49,946 nt of DNA. Source: JAKPKF01 sp964536135. GTDB taxonomy: Bacteria > Patescibacteriota > Dojkabacteria > SC72. The stretch is taken from NCBI GenBank assembly GCA_964536135.1, contig CAZHVM010000008.1, forward strand, positions 1-49,946, in the 5' to 3' direction. The translations under genes were made by a program, and so were the position numbers. Numbering within the stretch: position 1 is the first letter of the stretch; the number at the start of each line of letters is the position of its first letter. Below the pieces are notes generated by a model that saw only the letters and a list, made by a program, of their open reading frames with translations, ran no database searches and was not told where the DNA came from. Of the stretch, positions 23,239 to 32,434 are shown piece after piece.

Positions 23239-25951
23239 CTACTGTAGCTACACTATCATCTCCATTCATGTTCATTAGTTTTACACCGGATGTTTGTCTT
23301 CCAAGCGTTGGAACTGCTTTGAGCTCTGATCTAATAACTTTTGCTTTCTGAGAGATAACAACGATCTCTTCTTCTTCCTTTTCAATTATTCTTGCTGAAG
23401 CTATTCTTCCAGTCTTAGGTGTTACTCTGAATGTGAACACCCCTGTTCCACCTCTCTTTTGTAGAGGATATTCTTTGAGTGTTGTCATCTTTCCATATCC
23501 ATTGTCTGAGAGAGTTAGTAACTTCTCTTTGTCATCTTTAATTATTCCCATACCTACTACATAGTCTGTTGGATTTTTAAATTTGATTGCTGTTACTCCC
23601 TTCGTACTTCTTCCCATAGGTCTAACGTCAGACTCTTTGAATCTAACAGATTTCCCATCTGCCGTAACAATTACCACATCGTTGTTTCCTGTTGTTGGTT
23701 TTACCCATGTAAGCTGATCTCCATCTTCAAGCTTGATTGCGGTCAATCCATTAGATCTGATTTTTTTATACTCCTCGAGAGATGTTTTCTTTATTATTCC
23801 CTTTTCTGTTGCCATGAGGAAGTATGAGTAGTTGATGTTTTCGCCACTCTCAGCCTTTTCTGTTATTGTTCCGTTTGGATTTCTAGTTAATACAGAATTA
23901 ATTATTTCATTTTGTTCTAACTGTACAAGATTGACCAAAGGAAGACCTTTTGCTGTTCTTCCATATTCAGGAATTTCAAATATTCTAATGTTGAAAACTC
24001 TACCTCTGTTTGTAAACAGAAGAAGCTCGTCATGAGTATTGCAAAGAAATGCGTGCTCTATGAAGTCACCTTCTTTGGTTTCACCACCTGAGACACCTTT
24101 TCCACCTCTTCTTTGAGATTTGTATGTATCTGGTGTTAAGCGCTTAATATATCCAGAATGTGTTATTGTAACTAACATTTCTTCATTTGCAATCATATCT
24201 TCCTCGGATATTTCATTTACCTGCCCTTTAACAACTTTTGTTTTTCTATCATCACCATACTTCTCTTTTATTTCTTCTAAATCTTGAGAAATAATTTCTA
24301 ATATTCTATCTTGATTTTCCAATACTGTATTGTATTCTTTAATATTTTCCTGGAGTTCTTTATATTCATTCTGCAATTTCATTCTCTCAAGGGCAGCCAA
24401 TCTTCTAAGTTGCATGTCTAGGATTGCCTGAGCTTGAACTTCTGTGAATTTGAAGTTATCCATAAGATTTGTTTTTGCAGTCTCCTGAGTTTTAGAACCA
24501 CGGATGGTTGCAATTACCTCATCTAACATATCTAGCGCTTTAAGTAGTCCTTCGAGTATGTGAGCTCTAAATCTTGCCTCTGCTAAGTCAAATTCATATC
24601 TTCGAATTGTAACTGTCAATCTAAAGGAGAGGAACAATTCCAAGATTCTCTTCAGAGGTAATGTTTTTGGTTCTTGCTCTACCAATGCAATCATGTTTGC
24701 ATTAAAGACTTTTTGCATCTCTGTATATTTGTAGAGCTTGTTGAGAACTGCTTTCGGTTGTGCATCTCTCTTAAGAACTACAACTACTCTCATTCCTTCC
24801 CTATTCGATTCATCTCGTATATCTGCAATGCCATCAATTTTTTTGTCTTTAACAAGCTCTGCGAACTTTTCTATCATGTGTGCTTTGTTAACTTGGAATG
24901 GTATTTCTGTGATGATGATGTTGAATCTTCCCTGTTTACCCTCTACGATTGAAGCTTTTGCTCTTTGAAGAATTCGTCCTCTTCCAGTAGCGTATGCGTT
25001 TAGGATTTCTTTCTGGTCGTAAATGATTCCTCCCGTTGGGAAATCTGGTCCAGGGATTATTTCTATTAAGTCTAGCGGAGTAATATCTGACTTGAACTCA
25101 GGATACAGTACTGATTTTTCTTCAGCTATTTTCTCTCTTAGTTCTTCAATGTTTTTTGCAAGTTCAGGATCTGCAAGATCTACATAGTTTTCTAAATAAT
25201 TCTCTGGTTTGGGGTTTAAGGTCTGTGGGATTACTTCCTTTGCCTCCTTTGCTTTTCTTAATTCATTATATATGCCTTGTCCTTCCCATTTGTTGCCTCT
25301 TTTAATCATGTCCTGAAGTGCAGTGATTAATTCTCGTAGGTTATGTGGTGGCATTTTCGTAGCCATACCTACTGCAATACCGTCGGTACCATTTGCTAGT
25401 ACATTTGGAAACAGGGCTGGAAGTACAGTTGGTTCTAATCTTGTACCGTCATAGTTTTGTGTAAATGTTACAGTACCTTTATTTAGATCTCTCAGAAGCT
25501 CTATGGTAATCTTTCCCATTCTTGCCTCTGTGTATCTCATTGCTGCTGCTCCATCTCCATCGATTGAACCGAAGTTCCCCTGTCCATCTATGAGGACATA
25601 TCTTGTAGAAAAATCTTGTGCTAATTTTACAAGGGTTGGATATACCACAGATTCACCGTGAGGGTGGTAGTTACCGGAGGTGTCTCCTGCAATTTTTGCA
25701 CATTTTCTGTAATGTGCAGTAGGTGTTAGTGCAAGGTCATTCATAGCTACAAGTATTCTTCGTTGAGATGGCTTAAGACCATCTTTTACTTCTGGAAGTG
25801 CTCTGGAGACTATTACTGACATAGAGTAATCTAGGTAATTGCTTTTCATCTCGTCTACAATAGATCTTTGCACAACCTGTCCAGGTTTAAAGGAAAGATT
25901 GAAATCTATCTCGTTGGTTTCTTCTTTTTTATTTTCTATTTCGTCTGGCAT
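23228..25951 (-). CDS. gyrA: DNA gyrase subunit A
   Basis: 907 residues. The breakage-reunion domain has the catalytic Tyr in AAAMRYTEARM and the quinolone region HPHGESVVYPTLV. The C-terminal beta-pinwheel contains the GyrA box QRRGGKG, which marks gyrase rather than topoisomerase IV. The position equivalent to E. coli Asp87 is Pro and Asp82 is Glu; Ser83 is kept. About 60-70 extra charged residues (near 235-295, between the IKRGNKW segment and IPGPDFPTGG) enlarge the protein compared with the usual 800-880. It is third in the operon gyrB, unknown gene, gyrA. Confidence 0.96.
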   Translation of the reverse strand: MPDEIENKKEETNEIDFNLSFKPGQVVQRSIVDEMKSNYLDYSMSVIVSRALPEVKDGLKPSQRRILVAMNDLALTPTAHYRKCAKIAGDTSGNYHPHGESVVYPTLVKLAQDFSTRYVLIDGQGNFGSIDGDGAAAMRYTEARMGKITIELLRDLNKGTVTFTQNYDGTRLEPTVLPALFPNVLANGTDGIAVGMATKMPPHNLRELITALQDMIKRGNKWEGQGIYNELRKAKEAKEVIPQTLNPKPENYLENYVDLADPELAKNIEELREKIAEEKSVLYPEFKSDITPLDLIEIIPGPDFPTGGIIYDQKEILNAYATGRGRILQRAKASIVEGKQGRFNIIITEIPFQVNKAHMIEKFAELVKDKKIDGIADIRDESNREGMRVVVVLKRDAQPKAVLNKLYKYTEMQKVFNANMIALVEQEPKTLPLKRILELFLSFRLTVTIRRYEFDLAEARFRAHILEGLLKALDMLDEVIATIRGSKTQETAKTNLMDNFKFTEVQAQAILDMQLRRLAALERMKLQNEYKELQENIKEYNTVLENQDRILEIISQDLEEIKEKYGDDRKTKVVKGQVNEISEEDMIANEEMLVTITHSGYIKRLTPDTYKSQRRGGKGVSGGETKEGDFIEHAFLCNTHDELLLFTNRGRVFNIRIFEIPEYGRTAKGLPLVNLVQLEQNEIINSVLTRNPNGTITEKAESGENINYSYFLMATEKGIIKKTSLEEYKKIRSNGLTAIKLEDGDQLTWVKPTTGNNDVVIVTADGKSVRFKESDVRPMGRSTKGVTAIKFKNPTDYVVGMGIIKDDKEKLLTLSDNGYGKMTTLKEYPLQKRGGTGVFTFRVTPKTGRIASARIIEKEEEEIVVISQKAKVIRSELKAVPTLGRQTSGVKLMNMNGDDSVATVAIL

Positions 25952-25963
25952 TGTTAGTAGTTA

Positions 25964-26377
25964 TTAAATTGCACTATCTTGTAAATCTTCTTTTACATTT
26001 TGCATTACCAATATTGGATCTTGTACATATTCAGATAAAATATTGTAGGTTTGTTGAGTAATCTTTTCGAAACCTTCCACATCTTCTGTTGTTATATCTA
26101 CGAAAAAGATTCTTTGATTTTCTTTATCTAGGACATTTGCTCTTAGTAACTTCTCTGAATCACGGCCTTCAAGGAAAATGCCTTGATCAGTTTTAAGCTC
26201 TTCTTTGACAATTTCCTTCAAATCTTCGTTTGGATCTTCCATGATGGCTGCAAATATTGCTGAATGATATTTTGTTAACTCTGAAGCAAGCCGCATGTTT
26301 AATAATTGTTTAAACTCTGCAGATTCTGTCGTGCTCACATCATTTACGTCTTTCATACCCGAAAATATATTACTCAT
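25964..26377 (-). CDS. Hypothetical protein between gyrB and gyrA
   Basis: 137 residues, acidic, predicted alpha/beta, without membrane segments; no family recognised. It lies 17 bases after gyrB and 12 bases before gyrA, clearly in the gyrase operon. Residues about 55-110 alternate strands and helices (EGRDSEKLLRANVLDKENQRIFFVDIT) like a small regulatory domain. A gyrase-interacting role would fit the position but has no sequence support. Confidence 0.7.
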   Translation of the reverse strand: MSNIFSGMKDVNDVSTTESAEFKQLLNMRLASELTKYHSAIFAAIMEDPNEDLKEIVKEELKTDQGIFLEGRDSEKLLRANVLDKENQRIFFVDITTEDVEGFEKITQQTYNILSEYVQDPILVMQNVKEDLQDSAI

Positions 26378-26394
26378 TGTAAAATATATAAAAA

Positions 26395-28305
26395 TTAAAT
26401 ATCTAATATCGCCTTCTTGGCATACATCTGTATAAATCTTCTTCTTGGAGGAACTTCGTTACCCATTAGCATCTCGAATGTTTTTTCCACTTCCTCTTCG
26501 TCTTGTATCTCAACTCTCTTTAGAACTCTTGTCTCAGGACTCATGGTAGTCTCCCATAGCTGTTCTGGATTCATTTCTCCTAGTCCTTTAAATCTATTCT
26601 CTACAGGTACTTTTCCTTCACTTTTTGCTTCTTTAACAAAAGCTTCTTTTTCTGCATCATTTAAGAAATAATATTTCTTTTTACCAATTTCAACCTTGTG
26701 AAGTGGTGGCTGTGCTACATATACATAACCCTGTTCTATTAAAGGTCTAAAGAATCTAAATAATAATGTCAAAACCAACGTTGTGATATGTAATCCATCA
26801 ACATCAGCATCACTCATAATAACTATTTTATGGTATCTAAGTTTTAAAACATTTAAAGTATCCCCTATTCCAACACCTAATGCAGTAGTTATATCGTTAA
26901 ATTCGTTGTTGGAAAGGACTCTATCTACTCTGTATTTTTGTGTATTCATAATCTTACCTCTAAGCGGAAGAATTGCTTGTGTGTGTCTATCCCTTCCCTG
27001 TTTTGCACTACCACCAGCAGAATCTCCCTCTACGATAAACAATTCACTCTCAGCTGGATCTTTACTAGAGCAATCTGCCAATTTTCCAGGTAGACTTGTA
27101 CTTTCAAGAACACCTTTACGAATAACAGCATCTCGTGCTGCTTTTGCAGCTGCTTTTGCCTTGTTTGCTAATACTGCTTTTCCTATTATATTCTTACCTT
27201 CATTTGGATGCTCTTCCAAATATACCAAGAGTTCATCTCTTACTAATTTACCTACAATACTTTTAACTTCTGGATTGTTTAATTTGATTTTTGTCTGTCC
27301 TTCAAATTGAGGATCTGGAACTTTTACTGAAATAACTGCGGTTAGACCCTCTCGAACGTCGTCACCGTTAAGTGTCCCATTCAAGCCCTTAAGTAATTCT
27401 GCTTTTTGAGCATATGTATTGAATGCGCTCGTAAGAGCAGTCCTGAATCCTGCCAAATGTGTTCCACCCTCAGGATTTATGATGTTGTTTGTATAGCATC
27501 TTACATCCTCCTCCATACCGTCTGTGTACTGAAGAGATACTTCAACAAGTACACCTGCCTCTTCTTTATTCATATAGAAGGGTTCTTCCCCTATGGATTT
27601 TTCGTCAATATTTAGAAACTGTACATACGATTTAATACCATCTTCAAAGTACAAATCATATCTTGTATGTTTCTCTTCTCTTTCGTCTATTACGGAAATT
27701 CTTAATCCTGCTGTTAGATATGCGTGTTGCCTACAACTTCTTACTATTGTTTGAAAATCAAATTCTGTTTCTTGAAAAATTGTTGGATCTGGTAAAAACG
27801 TGTGCTCTGTACCTGTTTCGTTTGAATCTCCAATTCTTTTAACGGGGGCTTTTGGAACACCTCTTTCATACACCTGTTGAAAAATTCCCCCATCTCGTTT
27901 TACCGTTGTTGTCATTTGTGCTGAGAGAGCGTTTGTACACTTCATGCCTACACCGTGTAATCCCCCAGAGACTTTATATGCGCCATCGTCAAATTTACCT
28001 CCCGCATGAAGATTAGTCATAACGGTCTCTAATGTTGAGACTTTTGTTTCTGGGTGAATTGCAACAGGTATCCCTCTGGCATTATCTCTTACCGTAAGGG
28101 ATCCGTCTTTATTGAAAATAACCCAGATGTTTGTGCAGTATCCAGCAATTGCCTCATCTACTGAGTTATCCAAAATCTCAGTAAATATATGATGTAGACC
28201 GTTTCTATCTGTTGATCCGATGTACATTGCTGGTCTTTTTCTTACAGCTTCCAAGCCTTTTAGTACCTGAATATTTGATGCTCCGTAGTCGCTCTTATTT
28301 GGCAT
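26395..28305 (-). CDS. gyrB: DNA gyrase subunit B
   Basis: 636 residues, normal length. GHKL ATPase domain with ILDNSVDEAIAG, the DNARGIPV motif and SGGLHGVGMKC. TOPRIM domain with EGDSAGGSAKQGRDR and the metal Asp pair in MSDADVDGLHI. The C-terminus has RFKGLGEMNPEQLWETTM. It is first of the three-gene gyrase operon, driven by a TTAACA/TAAAAT promoter. ATP hydrolysis by GyrB powers negative supercoiling with GyrA. Confidence 0.97.
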   Translation of the reverse strand: MPNKSDYGASNIQVLKGLEAVRKRPAMYIGSTDRNGLHHIFTEILDNSVDEAIAGYCTNIWVIFNKDGSLTVRDNARGIPVAIHPETKVSTLETVMTNLHAGGKFDDGAYKVSGGLHGVGMKCTNALSAQMTTTVKRDGGIFQQVYERGVPKAPVKRIGDSNETGTEHTFLPDPTIFQETEFDFQTIVRSCRQHAYLTAGLRISVIDEREEKHTRYDLYFEDGIKSYVQFLNIDEKSIGEEPFYMNKEEAGVLVEVSLQYTDGMEEDVRCYTNNIINPEGGTHLAGFRTALTSAFNTYAQKAELLKGLNGTLNGDDVREGLTAVISVKVPDPQFEGQTKIKLNNPEVKSIVGKLVRDELLVYLEEHPNEGKNIIGKAVLANKAKAAAKAARDAVIRKGVLESTSLPGKLADCSSKDPAESELFIVEGDSAGGSAKQGRDRHTQAILPLRGKIMNTQKYRVDRVLSNNEFNDITTALGVGIGDTLNVLKLRYHKIVIMSDADVDGLHITTLVLTLLFRFFRPLIEQGYVYVAQPPLHKVEIGKKKYYFLNDAEKEAFVKEAKSEGKVPVENRFKGLGEMNPEQLWETTMSPETRVLKRVEIQDEEEVEKTFEMLMGNEVPPRRRFIQMYAKKAILDI

Positions 28306-28351
28306 TATGTTGTATAAATATGTAACTTAATTCCTAGCACAAGTATCCTAT

Positions 28352-28380
28352 ATTTTACCTTTTTTTGACAAGAATGTTAA
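28352..28380 (-). promoter_or_regulatory. Promoter of the gyrase operon
   Basis: Minus-strand TTAACA (28375-28380), exactly 17 bases, then TAAAAT (28352-28357). The -35 overlaps the stop of holB. The predicted leader is about 40 bases. Confidence 0.6.
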
Positions 28381-29060
28381 GTATTTAGAGATATAATTAA
28401 TGCCTCTAATACAAGCTTTTTGTTGCAGTTTGAATCTATTTTTTTCTTAGAATCATTTAACAAATCTAAAGCATTTTTTAATCTCTTTGGGCTCTCAATC
28501 TTACCATTTTTTATTTCAAATTCAAGTTTCTTTTTAAACACTCTTTCTAAATCATCAATTAATCCAAGAGATGCTTCCTTATCTTTAGCAACTTTCTCAA
28601 CAAGTAAAAACTGTTCAACAAGATCCAGCTCAAGTATATCTGGAGTATCATTTTCAACTTTTTCCACCTCACCTTTTGCATATATCAGTTTGCCTCTGGA
28701 GATTATGGTTTGAAGAAGATTCTTTTCATTGTTTACACAAAGAATATATATTGTGTTGTCACTGCTCTCCTCTAGCGTTTTAAGAAAAGAATTTTGTGCT
28801 TGAGGAGTTAATTTGTGGCTATCTAGGATAATGGCTAACTGAGAAGAATTGTTGAAAGGTTGGTATATCATTTCATTCTGTAGTGCTTTTATCTCATCTA
28901 TTCCAATGCTGTTACTTCCTCTCCCGTCGACAATATGTATATCTGGCACTGTAAAAAGGTCTTCAACATTACTGAAATCTTTACCTAAGAATTTACTTGC
29001 TAAGAGTACAAGATTGCTTTCTAGTACTTTTTTGTTGTTATTAATTAGAAGGTATGTCAT
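28377..29060 (-). CDS. holB: DNA polymerase III delta-prime-like clamp-loader subunit
   Basis: 227 residues. The central block matches the delta-prime/gamma family: IGIDEIKALQNEMIYQPFNNSSQLAIILDSHKLTPQAQNSFLKTLEE, with the classical LTxxAQNALLKTLEE motif. No Walker A is present, as expected for delta-prime. It is shorter than usual (about 300), with a reduced C-terminal collar domain. I choose the ATG at 29060 (MTYLLINNNK) over ATGs at 29087 and 29075, because TGATAGAAT lies five bases before it. It precedes gyrB on the same strand. Confidence 0.85.
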   Translation of the reverse strand: MTYLLINNNKKVLESNLVLLASKFLGKDFSNVEDLFTVPDIHIVDGRGSNSIGIDEIKALQNEMIYQPFNNSSQLAIILDSHKLTPQAQNSFLKTLEESSDNTIYILCVNNEKNLLQTIISRGKLIYAKGEVEKVENDTPDILELDLVEQFLLVEKVAKDKEASLGLIDDLERVFKKKLEFEIKNGKIESPKRLKNALDLLNDSKKKIDSNCNKKLVLEALIISLNT

Positions 29061-29065
29061 ATTTG

Positions 29066-29074
29066 ATTCTATCA
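29066..29074 (-). promoter_or_regulatory. Extended -10 box of holB, predicted leaderless
   Basis: Minus-strand TGATAGAAT, five bases before the ATG at 29060. It falls inside the extra codons that a longer start would add, supporting the shorter protein. Confidence 0.5.
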
Positions 29075-29144
29075 TACATATATACATTGACTGTAGAAAG
29101 GGATTAGAATAAACTAAGAATAGTATTAGTTAAAAAACTGCCAA

Positions 29145-30950
29145 ATGGATTCTAAGAGTTCGCTATTAAAATATTTCGAGACCAAAGGTCTAATCAAGGA
29201 AGAAGACGCAAGAAGAGTCCTTGTTGAAAGAAGCCGTTCTCCAAAGACTGAAGAAGTAATTATCAAAGAGCTTGGTCTAGTTTCTGAAGATGATCTAGCA
29301 AAAGCGAAATCAGATATTTTTGGTATCCCCTACATTGACCTTAGAGATATGGAAATCCCCGAAGGTACGATAGCGGAGGTGAATGTAGATGGTCTACAAA
29401 AGTACAGAGCAGTCCCATTTGAGCGAGGAAAGGATTTTGTGAAGATAGCTATGGAGGATCCTTTTGATGTGCAGGCTACACAGGCTCTTGAAAGAAAATA
29501 TCCTCAAGGAACAAGATTGATAGTAAATATCACAACAAGAGAAAGTATTAATTCGGTACTGGACAGAAGAATTGGTGAAGTAATGAGTTCTGAAGTTACA
29601 GAGGCCCTTGAAGATGTTGATGTCCCTGTCACAGAAATTAGTGAAGATCCAAATCTATTAAGTAGCAATAACCTAAGTAATGCTCCAGTAGCGAGAATTG
29701 CAAATGCAATCCTTCAGTATGCTGCAATATCTAAAGCTTCAGATATCCATATTGAGCCAATGGAAAAAAGATTAAGGGTTAGATTTAGAATAAATGGTGT
29801 TATGACGGAGAGATTGACTCTTCCAAGAGATTTAGGTCCAGCATTAATTTCAAGAGTCAAAATTCTTGCAAATTTAAAAATTGATGAGAAAAGATTACCA
29901 CAGGATGGAAGATTTCCTATCAAAGTAAATGGTTCAAAGATAGATCTTCGTGTTTCTATCATGCCAACGATTTTTGGAGAAAAAGGAGTTCTAAGATTGC
30001 TAGAATCTGAAACAGATGGAATAACACTTGAATCTACTGGTCTTCGTGGGAATGCATACAAAATATTCTTAGATAGTTTAGAAGTAACAAACGGTATTGT
30101 ACTGGTTACTGGCCCTACTGGTAGTGGAAAAACTAGAACTTTGGCATGTTCGTTGATGAAGGTTAACGACCCTAAAGTAAACATTATCTCTTTAGAAAAT
30201 CCAGTAGAGATTAGAGTCCCTGGTGTAACTCAGGTACAGATTAATCCTGATGCAGGACTCACATTCGCAAGTGGTTTGAGATCTGTTCTAAGACAAGACC
30301 CAGATATCGTGATGGTAGGAGAAATTCGAGACCAAGAAACTGCAGAGTTAGCTGTACAAGCCTCTCTCACTGGACACTTAGTTCTTTCCACTCTTCACAC
30401 AAACAGTGCCGCTGCAGCTATCCCAAGGCTTTTAGATATGGGAATCGAGCCTTTCCTACTCTCTTCTACAATCAGGGCTGTTGTTGCACAAAGGCTTCCA
30501 AGAAAAGTATGTCAAAACTGTATAGAAGCATATCCTGCTCCACCAGAGATAGTAGAAAATATTAAAGAAATAATGTCCACTGTTAAAGGATTCAATCTTG
30601 TTGAATATCTTAAAAGAGTTGGAGCTTCCAAAGCCTCCTCAGTTGAAGGCAATAAGAATTTCTTTAGAACTCCAGAAATAGGACCAGGTGGAGAACAGAT
30701 GGTATATCTTTACAGAGGAAAAGGTTGTGATAAGTGTGGAGGTTCAGGATATTCCGGAAGAATTGGTATCTTTGAAGTGTTGGATGTTACAGACAAGATA
30801 AGTAGAATGATGATGGAAAATGTCTCAGACAAAGATATTGAGAAAGTGGCACTCGAAAATGGAATGCTTACTATGACACAAGATGGTTATCTAAAGGCTT
30901 TGGAAGGTATAACCTCACTCGAAGAGGTTATGAGGGTTTCAAAAGAGTAA
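29145..30950 (+). CDS. pilB: Type IV pilus assembly ATPase PilB
   Basis: 601 residues. The N-terminal MshEN/GspE-N domain (about 1-150) binds nucleotide signals in some relatives. The motor domain has Walker A GPTGSGKTRT, Asp and His boxes, and Walker B DIVMVGEIRDQETAE with LSTLHTNSA after it. Zinc ligands are in CQNC (about 459) and CDKCGGSG near the C-terminus, the mark of extension ATPases. It opens the pilus locus pilB-pilT-pilC. AAACTGCCAAATG at the start is one copy of a motif found before several genes here. Confidence 0.95.
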   Translation: MDSKSSLLKYFETKGLIKEEDARRVLVERSRSPKTEEVIIKELGLVSEDDLAKAKSDIFGIPYIDLRDMEIPEGTIAEVNVDGLQKYRAVPFERGKDFVKIAMEDPFDVQATQALERKYPQGTRLIVNITTRESINSVLDRRIGEVMSSEVTEALEDVDVPVTEISEDPNLLSSNNLSNAPVARIANAILQYAAISKASDIHIEPMEKRLRVRFRINGVMTERLTLPRDLGPALISRVKILANLKIDEKRLPQDGRFPIKVNGSKIDLRVSIMPTIFGEKGVLRLLESETDGITLESTGLRGNAYKIFLDSLEVTNGIVLVTGPTGSGKTRTLACSLMKVNDPKVNIISLENPVEIRVPGVTQVQINPDAGLTFASGLRSVLRQDPDIVMVGEIRDQETAELAVQASLTGHLVLSTLHTNSAAAAIPRLLDMGIEPFLLSSTIRAVVAQRLPRKVCQNCIEAYPAPPEIVENIKEIMSTVKGFNLVEYLKRVGASKASSVEGNKNFFRTPEIGPGGEQMVYLYRGKGCDKCGGSGYSGRIGIFEVLDVTDKISRMMMENVSDKDIEKVALENGMLTMTQDGYLKALEGITSLEEVMRVSKE

Positions 30951-30970
30951 ATTTTTGATATAAATATAAT

Positions 30971-32431
30971 ATGGAAAACCAAACTGCCCAAAATAGTAAT
31001 ACAAGATTTTCGTATCCAGATTTTGTTACAACGAGTCAGCCGACACAGACAATTCCAACCCCACCTACTCCAGCTAAACCAGATATCGCTGAAATTAAAT
31101 ATATAGCAAAACCAACGGAGATACCTGGCTTGAAAACAGGAGACTCTGATGTAGGTATTCTTCCTTCAGAAGATTCTTCACCAGCAGCATCTGTTGTTTC
31201 AACATTAAGTTCAATTGGGAAAGCTCCTGATAGTCTTAACGATATTATGCCTGATTCCAGAAAACCGAAAGCAATGGTTAGAGAACCAAAAGCTAACAAC
31301 CTTGCACAGCCGATATTAAAAGAAGAGGAAATAAAAAAAGGAGCTGAGTTAATAGAACCTGCTAATGGGAAATATACGATAGAAGAACTTTTTAGTATTA
31401 CAATTGGGAGAAATGCTTCAGATCTTCATCTTTCTCCTGGTTATCCTCCAATCATTAGAATAGATGGAGAATTAGAAGAAATAGGAGAAAAAATATTAAC
31501 ACCACAAGATACCGAGGAACTCATATTTGGAACTATAACGGATGAAAAAAAAGAATTATTGGAGGTAAATAGAGAAATCGATTATGCATATACATATGTT
31601 GAAGGTAACAATTCTAGATTTAGGGTAAATGCTTACTACTCTATGAAAAATCTCTCTGCTGCATTTAGATTAATTCCATCTCGTATTAGAACTATCGAAG
31701 AGTTACTTCTTCCACAGCTTTACCATCAATTTGCCAAGCTAAAGCAAGGTCTTGTACTTGTTACTGGCCCAACGGGACATGGAAAGAGTACAACCTTAGC
31801 CGCAATTCTTGAGGATATTAACAGAACGAGATTCTGCCATATTGTTACCATTGAAGATCCTGTTGAATATCTATTTGAAGGAAAGAGAGCATTAATTGAT
31901 CAAAGAGAAATGAATGATGATACGCACTCTTGGGAGATAGCTCTTAGAAGTGCATTAAGACAAGATCCTGATGTTATTCTTGTAGGAGAAATGAGAGATT
32001 TTGAAACAATTGCAGCTGCAATAACCTTGGCAGAGACAGGGCATTTGGTATTTGCTACATTACATACCAATAGCTCTTCACAAACACTTGACCGTATAAT
32101 CGATGTGTTCCCAGAGACTCAACAACAACAAGTTAGAGCACAACTATCAAATATACTACAAGCAGTTGTAGCCCAAAGACTTATACCTTTGGACAAAGGT
32201 GGAAGAAGAGCTGTGTCAGAAATCATGATTATGAACTCTGCTGTTGGTAATCTTATTAGAGAGGGGAAAACTCATCAGATAGATAATGTTATAAGAACGA
32301 GTTCAGATTTAGGTATGGTCTCCTTGGAGAAAGCTCTCGTAAATCTTGTCAGAGAGGGAGCTATAAATGTACAGAAAGCACAGGAGTATGCTGTATATCC
32401 AGAAGAAGTTTTAAGATTACTAAAAGCATAA
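30971..32431 (+). CDS. pilT: Pilus retraction ATPase PilT with N-terminal extension
   Basis: 486 residues, about 130 longer than usual PilT. The extra N-terminus (1-130) is Pro/Ser/Ala-rich and disordered. The core starts near YTIEELFSI with the SDLHLSPG motif. Walker A is GPTGHGKST (His replaces the usual Ser), Walker B is DPDVILVGEMRDFET, and TLHTNS follows. The AQRLIP segment precedes the C-terminal domain. It hydrolyses ATP to retract the pilus. It starts 20 bases after pilB, and TGATATAAA six bases before the ATG could be an internal promoter. Confidence 0.94.
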   Translation: MENQTAQNSNTRFSYPDFVTTSQPTQTIPTPPTPAKPDIAEIKYIAKPTEIPGLKTGDSDVGILPSEDSSPAASVVSTLSSIGKAPDSLNDIMPDSRKPKAMVREPKANNLAQPILKEEEIKKGAELIEPANGKYTIEELFSITIGRNASDLHLSPGYPPIIRIDGELEEIGEKILTPQDTEELIFGTITDEKKELLEVNREIDYAYTYVEGNNSRFRVNAYYSMKNLSAAFRLIPSRIRTIEELLLPQLYHQFAKLKQGLVLVTGPTGHGKSTTLAAILEDINRTRFCHIVTIEDPVEYLFEGKRALIDQREMNDDTHSWEIALRSALRQDPDVILVGEMRDFETIAAAITLAETGHLVFATLHTNSSSQTLDRIIDVFPETQQQQVRAQLSNILQAVVAQRLIPLDKGGRRAVSEIMIMNSAVGNLIREGKTHQIDNVIRTSSDLGMVSLEKALVNLVREGAINVQKAQEYAVYPEEVLRLLKA

Positions 32432-32434
32432 TAA

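Noticed and set aside
24674..24968. Plus-strand frames inside gyrA
   Set aside because: They are antisense to a clearly conserved gyrA region.
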